NCBI GenBank assembly: GCA_030077755.1
Contig: JAQJZZ010000019.1
Coordinates: forward strand, 1,683,967 to 1,747,966
Direction of reading: 5' to 3'
From: Filosporella fistucella
Taxonomy: Eukaryota; Ascomycota; Leotiomycetes; Helotiales
DNA: 64,000 nucleotides
Each line of letters begins with the position of its first letter. Position 1 is the first letter of the stretch. This document shows positions 1 through 11,259 of this stretch, one piece after another. The translations under genes were made by a program, and so were the position numbers. Under the pieces are notes generated by a model, which was not told the origin of the DNA, ran no database searches, and saw only the letters and a list, made by a program, of their open reading frames with translations.

Positions 1-428
1 AAGTTTGCTCCTGCGTCTAGAACAGGAAGACCCTCGAGAGCACGTAAGGTTTGTACATTTTCGGCGAGGGGTTGCACGCCAGGAGTGGTGTGGAATGGAC
101 GGTCAGGAGTGTCATATTCCATTGTGGGTGCATTGATAGCGAGACTCGAGAACATGCTGTCACCGGTAGGACGTGGAAGAGTCTTGTATATCGGACGATA
201 TACCAGGCGAGAGATTAGGTGTTTTACTTTGCCGTGCAGAAGAATGATGAGGAGTGGTGAGGCTGTCTGAAAAAGTGTGAAGCCCCAAGACACGAGTGAA
301 GATGGAGCGAGAGAGGGGCTTGCTGGAAGCTGAAGTGGAGATGTGGATGTGAAGGGTATGAAGGACATGAAGTTCGGTAACAGGTGTGTAGATGAGATGA
401 GGTCCAGCTGCTGCAAGATTGCAAACAT
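1..428 (-). CDS. 5' part of an unrecognised gene running off the left edge
   Basis: Seen: on the minus strand an ATG at 428 opens a frame with no stop down to base 1 (142 codons), so the gene continues outside the window. The product begins MFAILQQLDLISS, has a Ser/Pro/Leu-rich stretch, then a hydrophobic run (SPLLIILLHGK) followed by basic residues, and continues with TGDSMFSSLAINAP and a charged segment to the edge. A second in-frame ATG lies at 155. The open frame avoids all stops although two other minus-strand frames are also partly open, so coding status is likely but not certain. I do not recognise the family; the single hydrophobic stretch near residue 60 could be a membrane segment. 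It lies upstream of, and in the same orientation as, the small membrane protein at 507-1229. Confidence 0.5.
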   Translation of the reverse strand, partial: MFAILQQLDLISSTHLLPNFMSFIPFTSTSPLQLPASPSLAPSSLVSWGFTLFQTASPLLIILLHGKVKHLISRLVYRPIYKTLPRPTGDSMFSSLAINAPTMEYDTPDRPFHTTPGVQPLAENVQTLRALEGLPVLDAGAN

Positions 429-506
429 ACGGAAATGGAGTGTGATATAGCAAAACCCAATGTCAAGTCTGATAATTAGCCAAGCCAAGGTTTGGTGGTG
501 GAGATC

Positions 507-1229
507 TTACGCTCGTTGACAAGCATTTCTTGCATTTGAATCGCTGTATATCAATTCATCACCCTCCTCATCCCAGATTGTATCCAAAACAGTTTCGGCG
601 AAGAAGGCAACCCAATCCGAGACATGATAAGCGACGACAGTTGGAAGCCCAGCAAATAGCATATGCGGAATTGAATGACGGGCCTTCTCGTGGCGAAGGA
701 TTTCGAGCATCGTCATTTGTGCATATGGCTTGTACAACTGGATTCATCAGTGGATGATCTAAGACCTGGGTTTGACTTACCAAAACCCTCCTTCTCAGGC
801 CGAGTACACCCCAAACACCTCCAACCAAGACAACACGGCCTACTTCCATCAATCTGAGGCCAAGAAACGTATCTTCATTCTTTTCTCTCATGGCTTGGGT
901 GGCCTTTTCTTTTGCTAAGGTGGAATCTTCGACGATTCCAGTCACCTGCATCACTTCATTTGCTGCACGTACTTGCTCTTTCTCTCTTCTTTTGGTTTCT
1001 GGATTTTTGGGATAGCCCCGATCATTATATTGTTGGTCGCTGGTAATCTGTGCATCAGGATCCGTGATTAATTCATCCTCGTAAAGACCGCGGCCCTGTC
1101 CATGTCAGCTGTGTCAATTGAAGAGCTGGCAGGGGCGAAGATCATCAGGTATCACATCGCTGTAGAAAGAATAATGAGATCGAGAGAACATACAAGTGCC
1201 AGAGCTGCCAGAGATTCCTGCCTCCCCAT
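507..1229 (-). CDS. Small conserved-looking protein, one putative membrane segment (193 aa, 3 exons)
   Basis: Exons read on the minus strand: 1229-1194, 1095-781, 737-507. Introns are GTATGT...CAG (98 nt) and GTAAGT...CAG (43 nt), and both junctions keep frame, giving 193 aa. The N-terminus (MGRQESLAALALGRGLYEDE) leads into a charged, probably helical region; residues about 100-118 (LRLMEVGRVVLVGGVWGVLG) are hydrophobic; the C-terminal half is mixed (HSIPHMLFAGLPTVVAYHVSDW) and ends acidic. Such a layout fits a small mitochondrial or other organellar membrane protein, but I do not recognise the family. It is divergent from UTP13 across about 430 bp, so the two probably share a promoter region. 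The splice model is supported by frame conservation over three exons. Confidence 0.7.
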
Positions 1230-1659
1230 GGCGAAGATTAACTAGAGTGATATGAAGACCCCGTGACACTGTAGCAGAGCTGTGTTCGAATTTTATCTTC
1301 AAGAGTCAAATGGTCATCTTGTTCAAGGTTGAGAAAAAGAGCCAAGGTGTGTAATATGGATGAAAGTACCGATTGCGAGCAGAATTTAGGATGCTGTATT
1401 CGGTTGACAGATGCGGAACGATGCTAGTTGAATCAAGATGTTTGGGGTATCAAAGGGAGGAAAGTTGGTTCCTGAATACAATTAAGGTGGGTCAGGCTGG
1501 GGAACAGGAGGCTGATACACTAAGACTAAGATTGTGCCTTAGCGACCTAACCTTATCGGCGCCAATCCCTGTACCAAAACTTTTTTTCGAGGCTGCGAAG
1601 AAAACAAAGTTGAACCTCAACACTTTCGCATTTTACTACAGCCGTTCAAATTCGTCGCA
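1230..1659. promoter_or_regulatory. Divergent intergenic region between small membrane protein gene and UTP13
   Basis: 430 bp with no convincing coding frame separate two start codons pointing outward (1229 on minus, 1660 on plus). It probably carries both promoters and 5' UTRs. A pyrimidine- and C-rich leader precedes the UTP13 ATG. I see no specific operator. Confidence 0.4.
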
Positions 1660-4303
1660 ATGGCGAATAAAGCGCCATATCGGACCACTTTCGAGCCGGA
1701 GCATACCATACAACCAATATACACAGGTGGAAGTGTAGCATTGGACAATACCGGGCGCATTCTTGCGACAACTCTTGGTGAAGATGCTTTATTGACTGAT
1801 CTCAGTACTGGCAAGCAGCTCGCGAGGATTGAAGGGGTATGGCAGATCCCACTATGCCTCAGAAATCTGCTGACTTTCGACTAGGATGGCGAGGAAATCT
1901 CCACTCTCACTTGTTTGTGGCATTTACCCCTCGTAGAGCTTCTGCTGACCATTTACAGTAACACCGTCTGCCTCCCACCTCATAGTATGCTCCAGATCAC
2001 TTTCTATGCGGATATATGCCCTCAAACCATCACCTACATCGAAATTTGCCATAACCTACGAGCTTCTTCGAAGCCTTAAACCTCATACAGAGCCAGTTGT
2101 TGTATTGGCAGTGGATCAAACAAGCACTCTTCTGGCAACTGGAGCAGCTGATGGAGTAGTAAAGGTCTGGGATATCTCTGGAGGCTATATCACACATACT
2201 TTCCGCGGACCTAATGTGCTGATTTCGGCTCTTCACTTTTTCGAATTGATTGGTGGAAAGGATGATGGGCAAATAAAGCAGAACAAAAGAACACGGGAGG
2301 AAAGCAATGGAAATGAAGCTGGGAGGGGTTTCAGATTGGCATCTGGTGCTCGAGATGGAAAAGTTAGAATATGGGATCTTTACAAGCGTACATGCGCCTC
2401 TGTTCTAGACTCTCATGTGTCTGATGTTACATCTTTGGACTATTCGGCAGAAGAGAATACCGTTCTTACAGCAAGTCGCGACAAGACGATCATGTGGTGG
2501 GATGCAAAATCATGGAAAGTTCGGAAAGTTGTGCCTGTCCTAGAAGAGGTTGAATCTGCTGGATTTCTCAAATCTGGAAGATTTGCATATACTGGAGGCG
2601 TCAATGGCAACATTCGAGTTTGGGAATCAGAGACTGGAAGAGAAATCACATCAGCACAATCTGCGAAGGGAGAAGCTGAGTCGATTGTAGATGCGATATC
2701 GATTGCGGAATTGCCTTTCATCATTTCTGTTCATTCCGATCATACCATGGTGCTTCATTCGACAGCATCTCTGGACGAAGTTGAGGGTACAATCTCTCCT
2801 CTTGACGAAATCAGACGAATATCTGGAACTCACGATGAAATTATTGATCTTGGTTACCTTCTCCCGGATCGATCATTACTTGCTCTAGCTACGAATTCGG
2901 AGGATATTAGAATTGTATCACTCAATGCAGAGTATTTCGGCGCAGATGTTGCACGACTGGAAGGGCATGAAGATATTATCATTTGTCTTGATATAGACTG
3001 GTCGGGTCATTGGATTGCGACGGGGGCGAAGGATAACACTGCTCGATTATGGAGAATCGATGCCGAAAATTCGTCATACACATGCCATACAACATTTACT
3101 GGTCATGCAGAATCACTTGGTGCAGTTGCTTTACCACGTGGCCAGCCTGTCGAGTCAACGTCTGCTTTCAAATCGCCATTAGATCACCCTCCAGCATATC
3201 TTCTTACCGGTTCCCAAGATCACACAATAAAGCGGTGGAATATTGACCGGAAAACTCCTCGGGCAGTATATACTCGGAAAGCTCACGACAAAGACATCAA
3301 TGCAATCGATATCAATCCTACTGGTCTCCTTTTTGCATCTGCTTCTCAAGACAAGACTGTGAAGATATGGTCTGTTGAGGAGGGTGAGGTTCAAGGTGTC
3401 CTCAGAGGTCATCGAAGAGGTGTATGGTCTGTCAAATTCGCCCCAAAAGAGATACTTTCAATTGCTGGTGAAAGTGGTCTTACTGGGAAGGGATTGATTT
3501 TGACGGGTAGCGGTGATAAGACAGTGAAGATTTGGAATCTGTCGGATTATAGCTGTGTACGAACATTCGAAGGCCATACCAATAGTGTCCTGAAAGTGGC
3601 ATGGCTAAATGATCCGAAACATGTTCAAATGGCGAGTGCTGGAGGTGATGGGTTGGTCAAGGTTTGGAATGCAAGCTCGGGTGAGGAGGCTTGTACTTTG
3701 GACAATCATGAAGATCGAGTCTGGGCACTGGCTGTTCATCCCAAGACAAACATGATTGTATCCGGAAGCGGTGATTCCACAGTGAGCTTCTGGAAAGATA
3801 CGAGCTCCTCGACGCAAGCAGAGACGACAGCGGCTGCGACGCGATTTGTTGAGGAGGAGCAGGAATTACAGAATTACATACACACCAAGTCGTATCGAGA
3901 AGCCATCACTTTGGCTTTGCAACTCAATCACCCTGGTCGCTTACTCTCTCTTTTCACGACTGTGATTACTAGCCCACCTGATGGAAGCCTGTGTGGCGTG
4001 AAGGGAGTTGATGAGGTTCTGTGTTCTTTGTCTGATGCTCAACTTTCAACTCTTCTTCTCAGGATTCGTGATTGGAATACTAATAACAGGACTGCGCCTG
4101 TTGCTCAAAGGATCTTGTCCGTGTTGGTCAAGAGCTATCCTGCGTCTCGATTGTCGAAACTCAAAATAGATTGCGATGCTCTCAAGGCTTATAGCGAGAG
4201 ACAGTACAAGAAAGTGGAGGAGCTTGCTGATGAAAGTTTCTTGATTGAGTATACCTTGGGGTGTATGGATGGGTTTGGAGATCGGGATGTGGCCATGGTG
4301 TAG
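1660..4303 (+). CDS. UTP13: U3 snoRNA-associated WD40 protein Utp13 (849 aa, 3 exons)
   Basis: Exons 1660-1836, 1885-1912 and 1959-4303; introns GTATGG...CTAG (48 nt) and GTTTGT...ACAG (46 nt). The middle exon is only 28 nt, and the spliced frame gives 849 aa without interruption. The start MANKAPYRTTFEPEHTIQP and the following GGSVALDNTGRILATTL are typical of fungal Utp13. Many WD40 repeats follow, with WD-type endings such as VKVWDI, VRIWDL, IRVWES, ARLWRI, IKRWNI, VKIWSV, VKIWNL, VKVWNA and VSFWKD. The C-terminal ~130 residues are helical and match the Utp13 C-terminal domain position. Known role: subunit of the Pwp2/UTP-B complex of the nucleolar small-subunit processome, acting in early 18S rRNA processing. 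This is a housekeeping gene and marks the non-subtelomeric side. Confidence 0.93.
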
Positions 4304-4945
4304 AAAAATGAATCCATGTCAAAGTCCAATTTCCGAGAGAATGCTTGCATGATTATATATTCTCTGCGTCACATTTTTATATTTCTGCTCTGGAATTGAC
4401 CTCCTTTTTTCTGCCTTCTTTTATCGGTGCGGGGTGCCGAATTCCATTTTCATTTTCCTGGGTAGGTCCCTACTTGCTTGATGCTACCTATTTATCACGC
4501 GTTGCTGTATTCCAAGCGGAAAATGACCAACTGTAAGTGTACTCGTTCACTTGAAAGAAGTTCGGCAGTTAATTCAGGGTAGACCGTAGTAGGAACGTTG
4601 ACCAAACAAGGTCAGATTGCTGCCGTCCCGAAAACAAGCCTACTAGACCCATGGGTCTTCTGACGTATACACATATCTATAGGTTTGTCTTGCCTACATA
4701 TGTCGAGTTGACATGTTTCTATCTAGTGATTGATAGTCCCACATGGATAGTCTGAGCTGCAAGAATTGGTCGCCATTTTGCTTTCAAAGTTCTTTTTATA
4801 GATCATAGTTCTGTTACAATAGTGATCAGAATTATGAGTCCACAGCTAATACCTTGTTCATCCGATACCAGGGTAGGAGGTGAGCCGGCTATTGCTCTCC
4901 TCGACCAAGAACGGCTAGGCTGGCACGTCCCATATAAAATATCTT
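4304..4945. other. Intergenic, nothing recognised
   Basis: About 640 bp downstream of UTP13. Only short spurious frames; presumably holds the UTP13 3' UTR and terminator. Confidence 0.4.
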
Positions 4946-5700
4946 TCACACGCCCTTCCTCTCGAACTCGAGAGCTTGTATCGATTTATTTGAAGAGTTC
5001 GAGAATGTGAAGGGGTTGGCATCTGCCATCTTTACATCGTAATCTGTTTGGGAGTCTCCAATTTCCTTCTGGTTATCCTCCTTCGGTCTCTTCGAGACTT
5101 GCTTGTCTTTCTGGGGGGTGTCGTCGGATGCTGGCTTGTTCCTGAGTGTGTTCATGTATCAGATGTGCCCCCTTGTCCCATATACCACCTGCCATGCAGC
5201 GCTATTCTTCTTCTCCCACGTAGCCACTAGGTCTGGATAGTTGGCTCTGATCTCCTTCGCATGCTTGACGTATGCAAGATTCTTGCCATCCTCGTCATTC
5301 TCCCAGCACTGGATCTTGCAACTCGGCTCTCCATTCTACGAGCCCAACGTCCATTTGTGGACAATTTTTGAAAGCGGAATAACTCCTCGCCATCGTTATC
5401 AGTTTGCAAGTTGTTACCTGGTCCTGAACAATCAAGCGCCATGACGAATGCGTCATCACCAGAGTACATCTGTAAAGCCTTTATATAGTGAATTGATGGT
5501 GCTACTGCACTGTCTCTCAGACTTCTACCAAGGAAGAAATCTGGAAAGCCAGCCGTCGAATAAGAGACCTAAAGGTTTGCAGTACCAGTATACTCTGAAG
5601 CTAGCGAACTAACCTCGAGCGACTCTATCAATTCGAGGGTCGCGAGCAACCAACAGACTTCAAGGACAAGAAAGAGGAGTTTGAGAATAACAAATAGGAA
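4946..5700 (-). pseudogene. Probable decayed or mis-modelled multi-exon gene, function unknown
   Basis: Minus-strand coding-like pieces follow one another: a hydrophobic piece near 5690-5614 (LLFLVLEVCWLLATLEL), a GTTAGT...TTTAG intron at 5613-5569 that keeps frame, then VSYSTAGFPDFFLGRSLRDS and IHYIKALQMYSGDDAFVMAL to about 5400, then in a shifted frame SCKIQCWENDEDGKNLAYVK down to a stop near 5170, and a further lysine/acid-rich frame at 5155-4946. No ATG precedes the first piece in frame, and the frame changes near 5360 and 5160 have no clean splice sites. I therefore favour a broken gene that lost its 5' end, though an unusual exon structure is possible. No family recognised. Confidence 0.35.
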
Positions 5701-5893
5701 ACAGTAGTTTTAAAAATGGGCAATTTTGGAGGTCTAATGAGTGCAAGTAGAATATTTGATAGATTTTTACATTTTTTGTAAATAATCTATAACAAAAACG
5801 TTGAACCCCTTGACTCTAAATCATCCTTCCTTCTCCCTTCCTTATCTATTGCCTTCCCTCCACTAGCGATTTGTGTTGCCCTAGAACAACCCT

Positions 5894-6230
5894 TCAATAT
5901 CTGTATCGTCTCCTTAGACCGGTAGAAGGTTGCGGGCTTGTACTAGCAGCAACAGACGACCCTGGCGGAGCAGCTCCCGTAGCCGGGGTTGCCGCGCCAG
6001 CTGCACCAGCTGCGATGAGACCACCGATAAGACCTAGCGCGCCTGTCAATAGCGCGCCTTTCTTTGGATCTGGGTTGCGGTCGACGATAAGCAAGCTTAA
6101 AAAACTGTCAATGCCCTATTCTTGGAGATGGGGGAGGAATTTACCTATTGTCTCGTTCTTTAATAGTGTGTGGTAATGCCGTTGAGGTGACTAGAAGCGC
6201 CAGCGCGACGATTTGGAACGAGATTTGCAT
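5894..6230 (-). CDS. Small secreted Ala/Gly-rich protein (95 aa, 2 exons)
   Basis: Exons 6230-6145 and 6095-5894 on the minus strand; the 49-nt intron (GTAAAT...TTAAG) splits a Ser codon and keeps frame. The product starts MQISFQIVALALLVTSTALP, a clear signal peptide with an A-L-P type cleavage region near residue 19. The mature part has a short charged segment (KERDN, DRNPDPKKG), a glycine/alanine-rich hydrophobic stretch (LLTGALGLIGGLIAAGAAGA), a Ser/Pro/Thr tail and a basic end (RRRYRY). It contains no cysteine, so it is not a typical disulphide-rich effector. Secreted or membrane-interacting by inference; specific role unknown. Confidence 0.65.
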
Positions 6231-7479
6231 TTTAAGATCTTCTATCTCGAATTCTCTCTGCTGTTGACAACAGAAATAGAGGGTAATATTTGCTTCCTAA
6301 AGACGAGACAAAAGCTATGATTATAAATATTGGCGATGTTTGCACTTCTCTCCGGATTTGATCCAACCTTTGAGTCTTATAGATATCTCAAGCTTGCGAA
6401 AGCTCAGAGAGACTTGCTTCCACCATTCTAAATCTGGGGCTCTGTTGCGATCTCATCTGTGGTGTGTGTAAGAATGTTGCGAAGCGAATTGACACTTTGA
6501 AATCCAGTGTTGTACCTAGGGAGTAGAATCTCGCTTACACTTTGCGACGCCTTGCTGGAGAGAGCGTTTTTGTTGCGGCTTGACCTCAGACTTCAGAGCA
6601 AACATCATATGGCGTATTCTCATCTTTACAGAAGAAAAAATTGCTCTGACATCGGAACGCCCCGAGATGTCATTCGCGTCAGATGACGTGGAGAAGTGCC
6701 TAGGGAATCCAAACATGGACCGGAGGCACGGCAAGTCCACGCGAGTCTGTGAAACTCACTATGTTAAGGACCATCGCATGGCAAGCTTTCGCATCGCATA
6801 CTCATATTGACTCCGAAGCCTTAACAAATAAAACTTGAATCGGGCTAGTTTTCCTATCTGGTTTCTACTCAAATTTGATCAACAAAGAAACCCAAACACA
6901 ACAAGGCCAAAAGCTAAGAAGGCCTACTCCAAATTGCGGTCGGAATTATGTTCAAAGTGATTTCCCACTCGACATGGCCTTCGGGACCCATTTTGAGAAG
7001 ATGGTTCTTTTATGTAGATATCAAACCACTGAACTGATTCTGAAAATTTTAAAATTTTAAAGGCACATCTCCGAGAAAATTAAAATAAAAAGAGCAACAC
7101 TATCAGGTAACAGTCGAAACTCGTCTACGAAGCCACCCGACCAATGTTGGAGGTAGAACAGCTGGCCGCGTATTGGTGAAGCCCCCGAGTTCAGGGACTT
7201 ATGGAATTTGGCAGCCTTCTTCAAGCACACAGCGGTCGAACTACCACTTACGAAACAAATCAAGCGGTCAGCTTTCAGGGGGAAGTATCAAGTATTATCT
7301 CAAGCTTTGGCGGTCCAACGTTTCCGTACGCACTTCGCAAATAACCTGAACTCAAGTCACTGAGCTCGGAAATTCTTGGCCAATGACCATACTCTCAACA
7401 AGAACCACCAGCCGCTGTACCGTCGAGCCAGCAAAGATCCACTTATGGAAAAGCTCGATATCCATCACAATTCTATCGC
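6231..7479. other. Intergenic, no supported gene
   Basis: 1.25 kb with only short overlapping frames (60-76 codons) and no start-splice-stop structure I would defend. Probably promoter of the small secreted protein on the left; the right half may be old gene debris continuous with the pseudogene that follows. Confidence 0.35.
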
Positions 7480-8562
7480 CATATGATGCAGATCTTGCAG
7501 AATTGAAAAAGCAACCTCGAGTTTATTAACACTGTCTCAGATGAAGATCGCATGCTTTTCTTTTCGGAATTGCCATTATGTTCGACAATTGACAAGGCTC
7601 TCTTCCTCAATCTAAGAAACGCCAGGTACAGTATGCTTATGACGAGGATGCCAGAGAGGAGTACGAGTCGAAACTCTTTTCTGATTTCAAGCGTCTCCGT
7701 CGGTAGGCTGCCGAGGCACAAAGGAAATTTGAAGCTAACCTAGATGTTAAATTGCCTCTAAAGGTTCAACTCGATAATAAATATAAGGATCACGACGACG
7801 AGATGAACGATGCCAACGACGATGCCGCTACCGATGTAGAGGAGCCCGAAACCCCAGGAGCTCAAGGTCTAGACAAAGGTAAGGGTAAAGCCATTGACGT
7901 TGATGTGGATCAAAGTACTGAATCCAAGGACACAATTGATGAGGTTGAGGATGAGATTCTTCATCTGGCATTGGAGGAGCCCAGGAAGACGGCATTCGAG
8001 CTTGAACGTAGGCTCAAAGGTGGCGGTGAATCCTCCAAGCATGTTCAGCAAGGCAATACCACAGATTTTTGTGGCACAGGGGGGGCACTCACATCTTGAC
8101 GTTGAAAGAGGTCCAAAGCCGACGTCGAATTCAAAACCCAGCCAGCTTAGGAATAAGCTGAAGAAGCAGCTCAACCGAGAGAAGCAAGCTGCAGCAACAA
8201 AAACAGCCGAGGAGGAGAAGAAGGCCGAAAGCAGATTCTTGGACAAAAGAACGGTGTCGGCCGTGAGTAGTGCAATCCAGTTATAGAATTTGCACAAGAA
8301 GGCAACTTTGACACCCGCCGAGCAGGAGGTTTTGGACAAGGGTTTGACAACCGCCACTGGAACGGAGCTCCCTGATGATTCTGATAGCAATCAAACAAAT
8401 TTGCGAATGCAGAGGTAGATAAGGAGATGGGTGGAACCGAGGATGATTGTGTTGCTGCGGAGGATAGTCCTGATACGGAGATGGCAAATTCGGATGGAAC
8501 TTCTGGTGCTACACAAGTTGAGGATATTGCATACCCCAACGACAAGGAGATGACGATGTAGA
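7480..8562 (+). pseudogene. Decayed gene for an acidic, lysine-rich protein
   Basis: A single ancestral plus-strand protein can be followed through breaks: SKKRQVQYAYDEDAREEYES up to an in-frame TAG near 7706, then AAEAQRKFEANLDVKLPLKV and an acidic stretch with a KGKGKAIDVDVD segment to a TGA near 8099, then in another frame NKLKKQLNREKQAAATKTAE to a TAG near 8286, LHKKATLTPAEQEVLDKGLT to a TAG near 8418, then after another shift AEVDKEMGGTEDD to a TAG near 8562. Stops plus at least two frameshifts make it non-functional. The composition (acidic/lysine-rich, likely coiled or disordered) does not identify a family. The decay is by indels as well as stops, so it is not simple RIP. Confidence 0.6.
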
Positions 8563-10055
8563 CCAAGCCACTCATCGTGTGGTAATCATGTAACCACCTC
8601 ACTTGTATCCTGTAATTCCACTTATTTTCAGACTGCTATGTAATTACCAATAAATATGCTCCATGAATGAGATAATGCAATCATGAAACAATAAAATTGT
8701 GCGTCAAAGTCTACGACTGTATTTTAACCGCCCATGGAAGAATTCAGATTTGGGAGGGAATTGAAAAGTGCTTCCGAGGGTGGAAATGGGAAAGGAATAA
8801 TTTGATTGTGATAAATAAATATGTTGTTAATTATAAAACTTGAAAGTATATTGTGCAGGAACCTCTTACTGTAGAATGAGGTTGATTCAAGGTTTGGTTG
8901 GGTGCGGCTGAGCTTGGCTTCACCCTTCCAGCTCCCCGTCTCTTTTCGATCCTCCAACACAACCCACCCAACAACCTACTCCGTACTCCAACAATCTACT
9001 CCACAACCTACGCAGAACATCACAGCAGCTTCGAATCTCTCCCCTGATATGCGTTCGAATCCTCCCTTGTAGTCTTTCGAACCAGATCGCGCCTCGAAGA
9101 ATGAATTGAATACAAGTTGACCGAGTTGATAATGTGGGGTGGATTCACCTTTCGCTGCTCGATATCTTCTTTGCAGTGGGTGAGGGGGATCTATCTTGGA
9201 TCTCCAGGAACATGGAGCTAATGACATGCGCGTTGCCTCTGAGGAACGTCTATAGTTTCAGTGGGTTCTGATGCGCTATTGCGTGCACCCCATCACCAAA
9301 TGTCTGCGAGCAACCCTTCGAACCACGAATTCGAGCTGAGCAGCATGCAATTGGCATTCACACGGAAAAATTTGGAGGCGATTCTTGGGCCCTATTTGGC
9401 GTATTCGAATGCAGCAAGGTTCAGGGAGGAAAGCAACAGCGGAGGCTCCAGACGGAAAGGAAATGATCACAAACAGGCAGGGCATTACCATGTGAGCTAT
9501 CTCTGGGATTGCAATGTGGAAAGACGGGCTGAAATGCAACGAGCATCGTTGGCTGGATCAAAGCTATGTTGGTCAGAGGCTGGCCCAGTGCTATAGCATG
9601 CAGAAAATACATGGACAGACAGACGGAGCTCGAATTCAGCACCACAACAATACAACAAGGGAGGGAGTGGCGGGTAGTTCAAGCTGGATAGCGTGGAAGG
9701 AAAAGGCAGTGGGAAGGGTGTAGGAATGCCTGCTGAGTGAAGCATCAGAAGCAAGAAAATGGCTGCAGAGGTGACGGAGGTTAGGAGAAGGGTTACCCCT
9801 CCCGAAGTACTTTCGAGGCCGTTGGTAAATGAAGCTCATTATTGTACATTACTCCAATTCCCTGATTCTCAAACCCATCTGTCCATCAAGCATCCATGTT
9901 AGCACACAACATACATACATATACCGTCAGACATATTGCTGAATAAATACCATACAGGAATGAGTAACGATCGATTCGCACCATTACCATATCTAGAGGG
10001 AGGTGTAGATAAACCGATAACATTATTGTATCCTACTTGTATGCCATCCACGCCG
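8563..10055. other. Intergenic, no supported gene
   Basis: 1.5 kb. A plus-strand frame at 9261-9596 and several minus-strand frames exist, but none has a convincing start, splice pattern or composition. The stretch 8940-9060 is pyrimidine-rich like a fungal promoter or leader. Confidence 0.35.
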
Positions 10056-11259
10056 TTAAATAACACCAGCGCAAGATTTCGGTACTGCTCGCAAGGTTAC
10101 TGTTGAGCAACTGGGATCAACGTTAAAGTTAGCGATCACTAAATGATTTTCGAGATTGGAGCAAAATTCAAGCCTCGTAGCCCCAGCCCCACCTATGCAT
10201 CCAAACAATCCAGCCGAATCAATACTACATATAAGATCAACAAAAGAATAAAGTGCGACGCCATTTGCGTCGGCGAATTGGATGTAAAATGCTGCAACAC
10301 CTGCTTGGACTCCAGCATGATTCCCTGGATACGGTCCGTTCAGTCCAGCAATGAGAGCGCTTGTTGAGCTGAAATAGAACGTTCCAGCTAATGTGGGATC
10401 AGAAAAGTGTGAAAGTTGACCAACGCTGGTATCATAACTCGACGAAGTGAGCATGAGCACTTGGCCTACTAAGCTTTGATCCACGTTTGAACCTGCGATG
10501 GTCAACCCGAAACAACTGGTTGTGTCTGTGGAAGATGCATATTCCGTCTCAATGGTAGTGGAGGGAAGAACCGTCACTATATTGGTAGTTGTAGTGGTCG
10601 TGGTCGTTTGTGTCAGAGGAGCGAAGGCAGTGGATGTTGATGCAATCGTGGTTGTGATAGAGACGGTTGCGGCAGCGGTTTGACGGGTGACTCCAAGACA
10701 ACTGCATGCGAGAGAAATACTAGAGGCCTCTTCTTTCTTGACATTTTGGAGGCAGGCGAGAGATGTAGGAGAAGGTTTGGGGGCTTTTGCGTTCCGCTTC
10801 GGGATATTTGCCTTTGGTCCTTGAGTGACTATCGTTTCTAGAAGATAGAGTTAGTACGGACTCAACATTTTGGAGATCAGGTACAAGCTTACTAAAAGAT
10901 GTTTCTGTCTTGGTGACAACTACTGCAGCGTATGATGTCAAGACATTTGTTGAGATTTCCAAGTCCGTCTCAATAGCAGCAATGGTTGGAATGGTGATAT
11001 GACTAGCACAGTTTAGCAAGGTTCCAGACTTTTTCGTGCAATCAACTCACGTAACAGAAGTCTCGGTAATTATAATAGTTGACGTAGTTGTAGGAGGTGA
11101 TGACAAAAATGAGCTACAATAAGGAGATGCTAATTGGGAGGAGGAGACGAAGCATCTCATAAGATTATTTTTCGGTTCGCATTTCGTTTTAGCAGCTAGA
11201 GCTGGAGCTGCTAGCGCAAGGCAGACAGTTGCAAAGATAGAGATGAAGGTTGGAAACAT
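10056..11259 (-). CDS. Secreted Thr-rich protein with Cys-containing C-terminal domain (366 aa, 3 exons)
   Basis: Exons 11259-11051, 11002-10893 and 10837-10056 on minus. Introns GTGAGT...CTAG (48 nt) and GTAAGC...CTAG (55 nt) both restore frame, giving 366 aa. The N-terminus MFPTFISIFATVCLALAAPA is a signal peptide, with cleavage likely after the A-L-A segment near residue 22. A short Cys-bearing N-terminal region and a Thr/Val/Ile-rich segment follow; residues about 160-200 are a threonine linker (TQTTTTTTTTN). The C-terminal ~170 residues form a distinct domain with six cysteines in its second half (for example FVDLICSIDSAGLFGCIGG and NVDPSCSTVTLRAVPKSC). This is the layout of a secreted cell-wall or adhesion-type protein. 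No GPI-like hydrophobic tail is visible. Family not recognised. Confidence 0.75.

Noticed and set aside
9045..9070. GTTCGAATCC as a second tRNA candidate
   Set aside because: The flanking bases do not pair to form a T-arm; no cloverleaf.
9261..9596. 111-codon plus-strand frame as a gene
   Set aside because: No signal, domain, splice or composition support, and several equally long frames lie on the other strand.
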